Below, piece after piece: positions 51,037 through 60,598 of a DNA stretch of 64,000 bases (positions are counted from its first letter, which is position 1; each line of letters starts with the position of its first letter). The position numbers were made by a program, and so were the translations under genes. Under the pieces are notes generated by a model. That model made no database searches. It had not been told where the DNA came from and saw only the letters and a program-made list of their open reading frames with translations. Source of the DNA: Streptomyces griseocarneus (GTDB lineage: Bacteria > Actinomycetota > Actinomycetes > Streptomycetales > Streptomycetaceae); contig PENC01000010.1 in the NCBI GenBank assembly GCA_003674045.1, forward strand, positions 124,001-188,000, in the 5' to 3' direction.

Positions 51037-52347
51037 GTGCGTCATGAGCACCGGCCACGGCAGCGCCGACGGACCGTACCGACGGCGGGGATGTTCGCGG
51101 CGCTGCGGGTGCGCAACTTCCGGTTGTACTTCGCCGGGCAGTCCGTCAGCCTGGTCGGCACCTGGATGCAGGCGGTGGCCCAGTCGTGGCTGGTGCTGCA
51201 GCTGACCGGGTCGGGCACCGTGCTCGGGCTGGTGGTCGCCGCCCAGTTCCTGCCCGTGCTGGTGTGCGCTCCCTACGGCGGGCTGGTCGCCGACCGGGCC
51301 GACAAACGCCGTCTGCTGATGGCCACCCAGACCGCTTTCGCCCTCCTCGCTCTCGCACTGGGGCTGCTGGCCGTCACGCACGTGGTGCGGCTGTGGATGG
51401 TCGTGCTCCTGGCCGTGGCGCTCGGTATCACCAACGCGGTCGACAGCCCGACCCGCCAGGCCTTCGTCCCCGAACTGGTCGTCCCCCGGCTGTTGCGCAA
51501 CGCCGTCAGCCTCAACAGCGTCATGACCAACGCCGCCCGGGCGATCGGTCCCGCGGCGTCCGGCATCCTGATCGTCACCGTCGGAGTGGGCGGGTGCTTC
51601 CTGGCCAACGCCGCCAGCTTCGTCGCCGTCCTGCTCGCCCTGTGCCTGATCCGCACCGGGCAACTGCATCCGGCACCTGCGGTGGAACGCGGGCCGGGGC
51701 AGCTGACCGCGGGGCTGCGTCATGTGCGTGCCAACGCCGGGCTGTGGGTGCCACTGGCGATGATGACGCTGATCGGCACCCTGGCCTACGAGTTCCAGGT
51801 GGTGCTGCCCCTGCTGGCCCGTACGGGCGTGCACGGCGACGCCCGCATCTACGGTTTCATGACCTCCGCCATGGGCCTCGGCGCAGTGGTCGGCGGCCTG
51901 GCCGTCGCGGCCTACGGCCAGGCCGGGGTCGTGCCGCTGATCGGGGCCGCCGCAGGCTTCGCCGCCACGCTGACCGCGGCCGCCGTCATCCCCTGGCTCG
52001 GAGCCGAACTGGCCGCCCTGGCGTGTGTCGGTGCCGCGAGTACCGCGTTCCTGGCCACCGGCAACACCACGCTGCAACTGGTCAGCACCCCGGCCTTCCG
52101 CGGCCGGGTCATGGCGCTGTGGTCGGTCACCTTCCTCGGCAGCACCCCCATCGGGGGTCCCGTCATCGGCGTCGTCGCCCAGCACCTCGGCCCCCGCGCC
52201 GGACTCGCCCTCGGCGCCGCGGCCTGCCTGGCCGCGGCCCTCCTCGGCCTGCTCGCCCTGCCCCGTATCCCCGAGCGGCACCGCTACCTCGAACGCCGGG
52301 CGGCACGGGAGTCCCCGCCACAGGTCACCGAGAGCGACCGCGCGTGA
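51037..52347 (+). CDS. MFS transporter (MFS_3/enterobactin-exporter-like)
   Basis: A 436-residue protein with 12 hydrophobic segments. The core begins FAALRVRNFRLYFAGQSVSL and VGTWMQAVAQSWLVLQLTGS, the standard start of MFS_3 exporters, and the loop between helices 2 and 3 has ADRADKRRLL. GTG 51037 has GGAG five bases upstream; ATG 51091 would give a slightly short N-terminus, so the start is not certain. It exports an unknown small molecule. The GH65 gene follows 100 bp on in the same direction. Confidence 0.85.
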   Translation: MRHEHRPRQRRRTVPTAGMFAALRVRNFRLYFAGQSVSLVGTWMQAVAQSWLVLQLTGSGTVLGLVVAAQFLPVLVCAPYGGLVADRADKRRLLMATQTAFALLALALGLLAVTHVVRLWMVVLLAVALGITNAVDSPTRQAFVPELVVPRLLRNAVSLNSVMTNAARAIGPAASGILIVTVGVGGCFLANAASFVAVLLALCLIRTGQLHPAPAVERGPGQLTAGLRHVRANAGLWVPLAMMTLIGTLAYEFQVVLPLLARTGVHGDARIYGFMTSAMGLGAVVGGLAVAAYGQAGVVPLIGAAAGFAATLTAAAVIPWLGAELAALACVGAASTAFLATGNTTLQLVSTPAFRGRVMALWSVTFLGSTPIGGPVIGVVAQHLGPRAGLALGAAACLAAALLGLLALPRIPERHRYLERRAARESPPQVTESDRA

Positions 52348-52447
52348 CATCCGATCGAGCCACCGCCGCCTCGGACGGGTGATGCCGGGCCCCCGGCGGC
52401 CCCGGTGTCTGATCTCCTGGAAGGGGCGACGGGAAGCGAGGCCGACC

Positions 52448-54850
52448 ATGCCGAGGTGGACCTGGGAGTACGAGGGGTACGACCCGGCCGCGGAAGGCGT
52501 GCGCGAGGCCCTGTGCACGCTCGGCAACGGATTCTTCGCCACCCGTGGGGCGGCGCCCGAGAGCAGGGCCGGACAGGGGCACTACCCGGGTACGTACGCG
52601 GCCGGATGCTACGACCGTCTCGTCTCCGCCGTGGCGGGCCGCGAGGTCGAGAACGAGGACATCGTCAACCTCCCGAACTGGCTGCTCCTGCGCTTCCGGC
52701 CGCTGCCGTCAGACGGTTCGTCCGGGGCCTGGTTCTCCATGGACGACAGCGAGGTCCTCGAACACCGGCTGCTGCTCGACATGCGGAGAGGGACGCTGAC
52801 CCGGCGGTTCCGGTACCGGACGGCCGACGGCCGTGTGCTGAGGGTGGAACAGCGCCGACTGGTCCACATGGGCGATCCGCACATGGCCGCTTTGCGGACG
52901 GTCTTCACGCCCGAGGGCTGGTCCGGGCGGATCGAGGTCGAGTCGGGCCTCGACGGCGATGTCGTCAACGACAATGTGGCCCGCTACCGTGCCCTCGACC
53001 ACCGTCACCTCACGGACTTCCACGCCGGATCCGAAGAGCCGGACACGATCTGGCTGTGCTGCCGCACCCGGACATCGGACATCGGCATCGCCATGGCGCA
53101 GCGGACCACCGTCGACGACGGCACGCCGATGGTCTCCGCGGCCGGGGAAACGGTCGGCCACCAGGCTCTCCACCGCATCGAGTTCGCCCTGTCCGATGGC
53201 CGTTCCGCCACCGTGGACAAGACGGTCGCGCTGTACACCTCCCGCGACCGGGCGATCAGCGATCCGTTTACCGCTGCCCTCGAACGGGTGGCGGCGGCCC
53301 CGGACTTCGACGGGCTCCTGCGGTCGCACACCGTCGCCTGGGAACACCTGTGGCGGCGCGCGGACATCCGGGTGCCGGGGGAGGCAGGCCGCGTCCTGCG
53401 CCTGCACGTCTTCCACGTGCTGCAGACGCTCTCCCCGCACACGGCGGACCTGGACGTGGGTGTGCCGGCGCGGGGGTTGCACGGCGAGGCGTACCGTGGC
53501 CACGTCTTCTGGGACGAGCTGTTCGTCCTGCCCTACCTGAACCTGCACTTCCCCGAGGTGTCCCGGGCCCTGCTCAACTACCGTTACCGCCGCCTGCCCA
53601 GGGCGCTCCTGTCGGCACGTGAGGAGGGGCGGGCAGGGGCGCGGTACCCGTGGCAGAGCGGCAGCGACGGCCGTGACGAGACCCAGAGCCTGCACCTCAA
53701 CCCGAGCTCCGGCCGCTGGCTGCCCGATCATTCGCGGCTCCAGCACCACGTCGGGTCCGCCGTCGCGTACAACGTGTGGCAGTACTGCCAGGCGACGGGC
53801 GACGCCCGGTACCTGCACACCAAGGGCGCGGACATGCTGCTGCAGATTGCCCGTTTCTGGGCCGACAGTGCCGTCCTCGATCCCGCGAGCGGCCGCTACA
53901 GCATCCGCGGGGTCCTCGGACCCGACGAGTATCACGACGCCTATCCGGACGCCGGGCGCCCGGGCCTCGACGACAACGCGTACACGAACGTCACCGCCGC
54001 ATGGGTCCTCACCCGCGCGCTGGACCTGATCCAGGACCTGCCCGGCCGCCGTCGCCAGGAGCTCTTCGAGCGCGGGACCCTGGACGCCGGTGAACTCACG
54101 CGCTGGGAAGAGGTTTCCCGCCGCCTGCGGGTGCCCTTCCACCAGGGGGTCATCAGCCAGTTCGACGGCTACGGGGACCTGGCGGAGCTGGGCTGGGACG
54201 CCTACCGCGAACGGTACGGCGACATCAGGCGTCTGGACCGCCTCCTGGAGGCGGAGGGCGACTCCGTCAACCGCTACCAGGCGTCGAAACAGGCGGACGT
54301 GCTGATGCTCGGCTACCTCTTCTCGCCCGTCGAACTGTCCGCGCTCTTCCGGCGGCTGGGCCATGAACTCACCGACGACATCTGGCGCCGCACCGTCGAC
54401 TACTACCTGCGGCGCACCAGCCACGGCTCCACCCTCAGCGGCCTGGTCCACGGCTGGGTCCTGGCACGGGCCCGCCGCGCTGACGCCTGGCAGTACTGCC
54501 GGGAGGCACTGGAGGAGGACGTCGCGGATGTCCAGGGCGGCACCACGGCCGAGGGCATCCACCTCGGCGCCATGGCGGGCACCCTGGATCTGGTCCAGCG
54601 CGGCCTCACCGGCCTGGAGACCCGCGAGGACGCCCTCTGGCTCGACCCGGTCGAGCTCCCCGGACTCTCCGAGTTCGGCTTCACGATCCGCTACCGCGCC
54701 CACTGGGGCATCGGCGTCCACCTGAGCGGCAAGCGGCTGACGATCAGCGTGCCGGAGTCGGAGGAATCCGCGATCAGGGTCGTTCTGCCGGACCGGGCGG
54801 TGACGATCCGCCCGGGGGAGACGGCGGCTCTGCCGCTCAGGCGGTCATGA
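52448..54850 (+). CDS. Glycoside hydrolase family 65 (disaccharide phosphorylase-like)
   Basis: An 800-residue GH65 enzyme: an N-terminal beta-sandwich (about 1-270), an (alpha/alpha)6 barrel with GHVFWDELFVLPYLNLHFPE, RYPWQSGSDGRDETQSLHLN, the catalytic Glu in GVLGPDEYHDAYP (near residue 493) and DDNAYTNVTAAWVL, and the phosphate-site region YQASKQADVLMLGYLF and RRTSHGSTLSGLVHGWVLAR. Members phosphorolyse trehalose, maltose, kojibiose or nigerose to a sugar phosphate, saving ATP; the exact sugar is not clear. In M. tuberculosis a GH65 domain is fused to a trehalose-phosphatase-like domain in the DosR-regulated Rv2006. Here it stands alone. Confidence 0.92.
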   Translation: MPRWTWEYEGYDPAAEGVREALCTLGNGFFATRGAAPESRAGQGHYPGTYAAGCYDRLVSAVAGREVENEDIVNLPNWLLLRFRPLPSDGSSGAWFSMDDSEVLEHRLLLDMRRGTLTRRFRYRTADGRVLRVEQRRLVHMGDPHMAALRTVFTPEGWSGRIEVESGLDGDVVNDNVARYRALDHRHLTDFHAGSEEPDTIWLCCRTRTSDIGIAMAQRTTVDDGTPMVSAAGETVGHQALHRIEFALSDGRSATVDKTVALYTSRDRAISDPFTAALERVAAAPDFDGLLRSHTVAWEHLWRRADIRVPGEAGRVLRLHVFHVLQTLSPHTADLDVGVPARGLHGEAYRGHVFWDELFVLPYLNLHFPEVSRALLNYRYRRLPRALLSAREEGRAGARYPWQSGSDGRDETQSLHLNPSSGRWLPDHSRLQHHVGSAVAYNVWQYCQATGDARYLHTKGADMLLQIARFWADSAVLDPASGRYSIRGVLGPDEYHDAYPDAGRPGLDDNAYTNVTAAWVLTRALDLIQDLPGRRRQELFERGTLDAGELTRWEEVSRRLRVPFHQGVISQFDGYGDLAELGWDAYRERYGDIRRLDRLLEAEGDSVNRYQASKQADVLMLGYLFSPVELSALFRRLGHELTDDIWRRTVDYYLRRTSHGSTLSGLVHGWVLARARRADAWQYCREALEEDVADVQGGTTAEGIHLGAMAGTLDLVQRGLTGLETREDALWLDPVELPGLSEFGFTIRYRAHWGIGVHLSGKRLTISVPESEESAIRVVLPDRAVTIRPGETAALPLRRS

Positions 54851-54927
54851 CCTGGTGTAAGGCCGGACCACGGCCGCTCTCGATTGCCTGTTCTTCGAGC
54901 AGCCGCCGTCGATGGACCGGTTGACGG

Positions 54928-57900
54928 TCACGGTGGCCATGGCACGCCTGGTCTCGCTTGCCGGCCGAGGGGTTTCGCCTCGGGAGATCCGTACCCGCCC
55001 CCACCCGGGGTCTCCACCACCAGGACGTCGCCCGGCCGCACGTCGGTCGAGTCGCTGCCTGCCAGCGGTGTGGTGCTGCCGTCGGACCGTTCCACGCGGT
55101 TCGCCCCCAGGGCGCCCGGGCTGCCGCCGGCCATGCCGTAGGGCGGGATCCGGCGGTGACCGGAGAGGGCGCTCACCGTCATCGGCTCACGGAACCGGAT
55201 CCGGCGTACGGTGCCGTCGCCGCCGCGTCGGCGGCCCTCGCCCCCGCTGCCGGTGCGGATGGCGAACTCCTGGAGCAGGACGGGCAGCCGCGACTCGAGC
55301 ACTTCGGGGTCGGTGAGGCGGGAGTTCGTCATGTGGGTCTGGACCGCGGACGCGCCGTCGAACTCCGGCCCGGCGCCCGATCCGGAGGCGACGGTCTCGT
55401 AGTACTGATACCGGTCGTTGCCGAAGGTGACGTTGTTCATCGTGCCGGAGCCCTCCGCCTGGGTGCCGAGCGCGGCGTAGAGCGCCCCGACGACGGCCTG
55501 GGACGTCTCGACGTTGCCGGCGACGATGGCGGCGGGGTGCTCGGGGGCGAGCATCGACCCGGGCGGGATGACGATACGCAGGGGGCGCAGGCAGCCGTCG
55601 TTGAGCGGGATGTCCTCGTCGATGAGTGTCCGGAAGACGTACAGCACCGCCGCGTTCACCACGGCGGTGGGTGCGTTGAAGTTCGTCCCCAGCTGGGCCG
55701 AGGTGCCGGTGAAGTCGACGGTCGCCGACCGGTGCCGGCGGTCGATCCGTACGCTCACGGCGATGACCGCGCCGGAGTCCGTCTCGTAGCGGTACTCGCC
55801 GTCGGACAGGCGGTCGATCGCCCGGCGGACGGCTTCCTCGGCGTTGTCCTGGACGTGGCGCATGTACGCCTGCACCACGTCCAGGCCGAAGTGGTCGATC
55901 ATCCTGCCGACCTCCTCGACACCCTTGCGGTTGGCGGCGATCTGGGCCCGGAGGTCGGCCAGGTTGGTGCCGGGGTTGCGGGACGGGTAGCGGGCCGACG
56001 TCAGGAGTTCCAGGGTCTCGGCCTCGCGGAGCCTGCCGTCCTCGACGAGCAGCCAGTTGTCGAAGAGCACGCCTTCCTCGTCGATCTCGTGGCTGTTCGC
56101 CGGCATGGAGCCGGGCGTCAGCCCGCCGATCTCCGCGTGGTGGCCGCGGGACGCGACGAAGAAGAGGATCTCGGGGCCGTCGGGTCCTCCGTCCCGTTCG
56201 TCGAAGACGGGGGTCACCACCGTGACGTCGGGGAGGTGGGTGCCGCCGTGGTAGGGGTCGTTGACGGCATAGGACTCGCCGGGTCTCATCGTTCCGGACC
56301 GGCGGCGGATCACTTCCCTGACCGCGGTTCCCATGGATCCGAGGTGCACCGGGATGTGCGGGGCGTTGGCGACGAGGTTGCCGTCGGGGTCGAACAGCGC
56401 GCAGGAGAAGTCGAGTCGTTCCTTGATGTTGACGGACTGCGCCGTGGCCTCCAGTCTGGCCCCCATCTGCTCGGCGATCGACACGAAGAAGCTGTTGAAG
56501 ATCTCCAGCATGACGGGGTCGGCCCGGGTCTCCACGTCGGCCGCGGACGGCGGGGTGGTGCGTTCGACGAGCAGGTGCCCGGTCTCCGTGACCCTGGCCC
56601 GCCAGCCGGGCTCCACCACTGTGGTCGCGTTGGCCTCGGTGATGACCGCGGGGCCGGGTACTTCGGTGCCGGGGCGCAGGCGTTCGCGTTCCCGGAGGGG
56701 GACCTCGTGCCACGCTCCGTCCGTGCAGAGCGGGACCGTTTCGGTGTCGGCGTCCGGGCCGTCGGCGGTCTCCGGGGAAGCCATGGCGAGGCCGCCGAGG
56801 TCGGGCTGCGGGGTGACCCCCGTGGCCTCGACGGAGAGGGCTTCGACGATGACGGGGCGTTCGAGGAGGAACGAGTACATCGCCCGGTGGGCTTTCTCGA
56901 ACTCCTCCAGCATGCCCTGGCGTTCGCCGAACGCCACCGGTACGGCCGTGTCCGTGCCGTCGTAGCGCAGCCGGGCACGGCCGGCGACCCGGACGCGTTC
57001 GGCGGGGATGTTCTCGTCGTGCAGCACGTCGCGGGCGGCCTTCTCCAGTTCGGCCGCCACGGCGCGGATCCGCTCCATGTCCTCCTCGTCGAGGGGGAGT
57101 TCCACCGACCGCTCCAGCATGGTGGTGGTGTCGGCCAGGCCGATGCCCAATGCGGAGAGCACCCCGGCCATAGGGGGCACCAGGACGGTGCGGATGCCCA
57201 GGGAATCGGCGACGGCGCAGGCGTGCTGCCCTCCGGCGCCGCCGAACGTGGTCAGCGCGTACTCGGTGACGTCGCGTCCCTTCTGTACGGAGATCCGCTT
57301 GACCGCGGCCGCCATGCTCGCCACCGCCACCTGCAGGAAGCCCTCGGCGACCTGCTCCGGGGTGCGTTGGTCACCCGTGCGGGCGCGGATCTCGTCCGCG
57401 AGCTCGGCGAAGCGGCGGCGCACGATGTCGCGGTCCAGCGGCTGGTCGCCCTCCGGCCCGAACACCCTGGGGAAGCGCGAGGGCTGGATGCGGCCCAGCA
57501 TCACGTTGGCGTCCGTGACGGTCAGGGGGCCGTCGGCGCGGTAGCAGGCGGGGCCCGGATGGGCCCCGGCGGAGTCGGGGCCGACCCGGTAGCGGCTGCC
57601 GTCGAAGTGCAGGACGGAGCCGCCACCGGCGGCGACGGTGTGGATGTCCAGCATGGGCGCCTGCAGCCGGACCCCGGCCACCTGGGAGGTGACCACCCGC
57701 TCGAAGGCGTCGGCGAAGTGGGACACGTCCGTGGAGGTGCCGCCCATGTCGAAGCCGATGACCTTCCGGAAGCCCGCGAGGCGCGACATGCGGGCCATGC
57801 CGACGATGCCGCCCGCCGGTCCGGACAGGATGGCGTCCTTGCCACGGAAGTGACCGGCCTCGGCCAGGCCCCCGTTGGACTGCATGAACATCAGGCGGAC

Positions 57901-58608
57901 ACCGGGCAGCCGGTGCGCCACCCGCTGGACGTAGCGATGCAGGACGGGGGAGAGGTAGGCGTCGACGACGGCCGTGTCACCGCGCGGCACCAGCTTCATC
58001 AGACGGCTGACCTCGCTCGACAGGGAGACCTGCGGGAATCCGGTCCGCCGCGCGAGCTCCCCGATCGCCTCCTCGTGCGCGGGGTACAGATGGCTGTGCA
58101 GGCACACCACCGCGACGGCGCGCACGCCGTCGTCGTAGGCTCGCCGCATTTCGGCGGCCAGGCCGCCGAGGTCGGGCGGGATCAGGACCTCGCCGTCGGC
58201 CGTGACGCGCTCGGACACCTCCAGAACCCGTTCGTACAGCACTTCCGGCAGGACGATCTCCCGGTCGAAGAGCCGGGGACGGTTCTGGTAGCCGATGCGC
58301 AGGGCGTCCCGGAATCCCCGGGTGATCACCAACGCCGTGCGCTCGCCCTTGCGTTCCAGGAGAGCGTTGGTGGCCACGGTCGTGCCCATGCGTACGACCT
58401 CGACGGTGCCGGGCCGGATCTCCTGGTCCTCGCGCAGGCCGAGCAGTCGGCGGATCCCCTCCACGGCCGCGTCGCTGTAGCGGGCCGGGTCCTCCGAGAG
58501 GAGTTTGCGGGTCAGCAGCCGGCCGTCCGGGCGCCGGGCGACGATGTCGGTGAAGGTGCCTCCTCGGTCGACCCAGAACTGCCAGCCGTGACCGACGCCC
58601 GACGCCAT
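54928..58608 (-). CDS. 5-oxoprolinase/hydantoinase, HyuA-HyuB fusion
   Basis: A 1226-residue protein joining HyuA (about 1-690; VDRGGTFTDIVARRPDGRLL, MGTTVATNALLERKGERTAL, IGFDMGGTSTDVSHFADAFE) and HyuB (about 700-1226; DPVMLEIFNSFFVSIAEQMG, HPAAIVAGNVETSQAVVGAL). Fusions of this length occur in ATP-dependent 5-oxoprolinases, which open oxoproline to glutamate, and in some hydantoinase-like enzymes. The ATG at 58608 follows GGAAGGGG. It is divergent from the PntAA-like gene. The substrate is likely oxoproline by length, but a hydantoin cannot be excluded. Confidence 0.9.
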   Translation of the reverse strand: MASGVGHGWQFWVDRGGTFTDIVARRPDGRLLTRKLLSEDPARYSDAAVEGIRRLLGLREDQEIRPGTVEVVRMGTTVATNALLERKGERTALVITRGFRDALRIGYQNRPRLFDREIVLPEVLYERVLEVSERVTADGEVLIPPDLGGLAAEMRRAYDDGVRAVAVVCLHSHLYPAHEEAIGELARRTGFPQVSLSSEVSRLMKLVPRGDTAVVDAYLSPVLHRYVQRVAHRLPGVRLMFMQSNGGLAEAGHFRGKDAILSGPAGGIVGMARMSRLAGFRKVIGFDMGGTSTDVSHFADAFERVVTSQVAGVRLQAPMLDIHTVAAGGGSVLHFDGSRYRVGPDSAGAHPGPACYRADGPLTVTDANVMLGRIQPSRFPRVFGPEGDQPLDRDIVRRRFAELADEIRARTGDQRTPEQVAEGFLQVAVASMAAAVKRISVQKGRDVTEYALTTFGGAGGQHACAVADSLGIRTVLVPPMAGVLSALGIGLADTTTMLERSVELPLDEEDMERIRAVAAELEKAARDVLHDENIPAERVRVAGRARLRYDGTDTAVPVAFGERQGMLEEFEKAHRAMYSFLLERPVIVEALSVEATGVTPQPDLGGLAMASPETADGPDADTETVPLCTDGAWHEVPLRERERLRPGTEVPGPAVITEANATTVVEPGWRARVTETGHLLVERTTPPSAADVETRADPVMLEIFNSFFVSIAEQMGARLEATAQSVNIKERLDFSCALFDPDGNLVANAPHIPVHLGSMGTAVREVIRRRSGTMRPGESYAVNDPYHGGTHLPDVTVVTPVFDERDGGPDGPEILFFVASRGHHAEIGGLTPGSMPANSHEIDEEGVLFDNWLLVEDGRLREAETLELLTSARYPSRNPGTNLADLRAQIAANRKGVEEVGRMIDHFGLDVVQAYMRHVQDNAEEAVRRAIDRLSDGEYRYETDSGAVIAVSVRIDRRHRSATVDFTGTSAQLGTNFNAPTAVVNAAVLYVFRTLIDEDIPLNDGCLRPLRIVIPPGSMLAPEHPAAIVAGNVETSQAVVGALYAALGTQAEGSGTMNNVTFGNDRYQYYETVASGSGAGPEFDGASAVQTHMTNSRLTDPEVLESRLPVLLQEFAIRTGSGGEGRRRGGDGTVRRIRFREPMTVSALSGHRRIPPYGMAGGSPGALGANRVERSDGSTTPLAGSDSTDVRPGDVLVVETPGGGGYGSPEAKPLGRQARPGVPWPP

Positions 58609-58748
58609 GTCGCCCCTTCCTCTGCCGCCCACCGCCGACCGGGGTGGTCCTTCAGCATGACCCGGCCGTTCCCGTTTCGCGGTGCAACGCACCCGGAGCG
58701 GGACCCATACTGGGAAGCGGAACGCCTTCGAACGGAGGTCGACCGCCG

Positions 58749-59789
58749 ATGACGGGCCTGACGGTGGGCGCCTGCAGGGAGACCGCTCCGGGTGAGCGAC
58801 GGGTCGCGCTCGTACCGGAATCGGTCCGGCCCCTGGAGGGCCTGGGCCTGGGCCTGGGCCTGGCCGTGGCCGTGGAATCGGGGGCGGGGACACCGAGCGG
58901 GTGGCCCGACGACCTCTACCGGCGAGCGGGCGCCGACGTCGTCGCTCTCGACGAGCTCCTCGACCGCTCGGACATCCTCGTGGGGATACATCCGCCCAAC
59001 CTTCCGGCAGGCCGGAAATTCCGCCGCGGTCAGGTACTGGTGGCCCTCCTGGACCCGCTGCGCATCCCGTTCCGCGTCCGGGACTGGGCGGACGCCGGTG
59101 TCACCTCGATCGGACTGGACCTGGCACCGGAAGCCTCGGTCCTGGCACGGCCGATGGACGCCGTCGCCTCGCAGGGCCGACTCGTCGGCTACAAGGCGGC
59201 TCTCCTGGCGGCCGATCGCCTGGACCGTCCGCTGCATGCCATCGCCGACACCTCTCTGCGGCCTGCCCGGGCTCTGGTCCTCGGTGTGGACATCGCGGCG
59301 GAGGAAGCAACCGCGACCTTGAGCCGCCTTGGAGCGGAGGTACGTGTCCACGGCCGGGAACCCGGCCCATTGGCAGGCCTCGACGTGCTCGTCACCACGC
59401 TCCGGCCCCGCCGGGGGCCACCGCCCCTGCTGGTGACGGCCCGCGACCTCGCCGGTATGAGGACAGGGTCCGTGGTCGTCGACGTGACCGCCGGGGACGA
59501 CGGGGGCAATGTCGAGGGAGTGCGACCGGGAAATACGAGCGTCGTCGGACCTGGCATCACGCTGATCGGCGCCGGACGGCTCCCGGCGGACATCCCCGCG
59601 GCGGCCTCCACGGCGTACGCCCGCAACGTCGTGGCACTGGTGGAGCACATCGTGCGCGACGACGGGCTGTGGATCGACCTGGACGATCCCGTTCAGCGGG
59701 CCATGGTGGTGACCCACGACAGCCTTGTGCACGACCAGGACGTGTGGCGGCTGATCCTGGAACAGACGGCCGTGGCCGGGCTGCCCTGA
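58749..59789 (+). CDS. NAD(P) transhydrogenase alpha-subunit-like protein (PntAA/Ald family)
   Basis: A 346-residue protein whose N-terminal part (LTVGACRETAPGERRVALVP) and central nucleotide domain (ALVLGVDIAAEEATATLSRL, MRTGSVVVDVTAGDDGGNVE) place it in the alanine dehydrogenase/transhydrogenase dI superfamily. The membrane parts PntAB and PntB are absent from the window, and the usual GVGVAGL-type NAD motif is altered to LGVDIAA. It may therefore be a soluble domain without transhydrogenase activity. A run of Gly-Leu repeats near residue 31 comes from a hexanucleotide repeat. Confidence 0.7.
   Translation: MTGLTVGACRETAPGERRVALVPESVRPLEGLGLGLGLAVAVESGAGTPSGWPDDLYRRAGADVVALDELLDRSDILVGIHPPNLPAGRKFRRGQVLVALLDPLRIPFRVRDWADAGVTSIGLDLAPEASVLARPMDAVASQGRLVGYKAALLAADRLDRPLHAIADTSLRPARALVLGVDIAAEEATATLSRLGAEVRVHGREPGPLAGLDVLVTTLRPRRGPPPLLVTARDLAGMRTGSVVVDVTAGDDGGNVEGVRPGNTSVVGPGITLIGAGRLPADIPAAASTAYARNVVALVEHIVRDDGLWIDLDDPVQRAMVVTHDSLVHDQDVWRLILEQTAVAGLP
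58839..58864. repeat. GGGCCT hexanucleotide tandem repeat inside the PntAA-like gene
   Basis: About four copies of GGGCCT in a row encode Gly-Leu-Gly-Leu-Gly-Leu in frame; two GGCCGT-like units follow. Because the unit is a multiple of three, slippage would change the length of the Gly-Leu run without breaking the frame. Confidence 0.7.
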
Positions 59790-59799
59790 TCTGTGTCCG

Positions 59800-60435
59800 T
59801 CAATCTTGTGGCGTGGTCTCCCTCAGCAGAGCCACGTGTGCGGCCACGGAGGCGGCGCGTCGGGCGCACTCGGCGTAGCAGCGGCTCAGCACCGCCGCGT
59901 CCACGGCGTCCATGACATCGAGACCGCTTACCGAGAGCAAGGCGCGCACCAGACGGCTCTGCCGGTCCTCGATGTCCGCCGACGAGGCATCGGGGATCGG
60001 CCCGGCGACAGGGGAGAGGACCGAGGCGTGCGCCTGGTCGATCAGGCGTAGAGCCGCTTCACCGATGTCCCGCAAGGGATCCGCCACGGATGCGGCGAGC
60101 GGCGGCTTCGACCGGCGTGCCCACGCGATGTCGCCCACCTGGCGGGCCAGCACGGCCATGCGCCCCACATCCTCCGCGACGTACATGCCGGTGATCACGG
60201 TGCGGATGCCGGCTGCTGCGGTGACGCCCACGGTCGGCCTGGTCGGGGCGAGTTCCTCCACCATGCCCTGCAGCTCGCCCAGGGCCCTGTCCAGAGCGGC
60301 CATTCCCTTGCCGCCTCCCGCTGGGGAGCGGGTCGGCGCCGCGGTGGCCTCGTCCAGGGCGGTGTGGGCCAGCCGGAGGAGGCCGGCCGCGAGCTGAACG
60401 TCGGAGTCCGCCTGACGGGGGCCCTGCTCCTGCAC
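59800..60435 (-). CDS. PhoU-like domain protein
   Basis: A 211-residue all-helical protein starting at GTG 60435 with GAGGAG six bases upstream. The helical repeats (LAAGLLRLAHTALDEATAAP, GMYVAEDVGRMAVLARQVGD, LSVSGLDVMDAVDAAVLSRC) fit PhoU-like phosphate regulators or related three-helix proteins. PhoU normally works with the Pst transporter, which is not here. A longer upstream frame to 60657 exists but lacks family sequence. It follows the PntAA-like gene in convergent orientation. Confidence 0.75.
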   Translation of the reverse strand: MQEQGPRQADSDVQLAAGLLRLAHTALDEATAAPTRSPAGGGKGMAALDRALGELQGMVEELAPTRPTVGVTAAAGIRTVITGMYVAEDVGRMAVLARQVGDIAWARRSKPPLAASVADPLRDIGEAALRLIDQAHASVLSPVAGPIPDASSADIEDRQSRLVRALLSVSGLDVMDAVDAAVLSRCYAECARRAASVAAHVALLRETTPQD

Positions 60436-60598
60436 GTCGAGCTCCTCGGTCCGGGCGATCTGACGATTGCAGAAGCATGCCAAAGGAGCCCCGCCCGAGG
60501 ACCTCGGCACGCCGCGAGGTGCTCGTCCGGCTCCGTCCCTGTGGGCCTGCTTGACGACGACGTCGTGGCCGTGGCCGTGCGGTCTCCCGGCCGACGGC

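Noticed and set aside
51044..51090. ATG at 51044 as the MFS start
   Set aside because: It is in a different frame from the transporter; GTG 51037 or ATG 51091 are in frame.
54958..58752. 1264-residue plus-strand frame
   Set aside because: Antisense shadow of the oxoprolinase gene; composition rich in Gly, Arg, Asp and His without conserved motifs.
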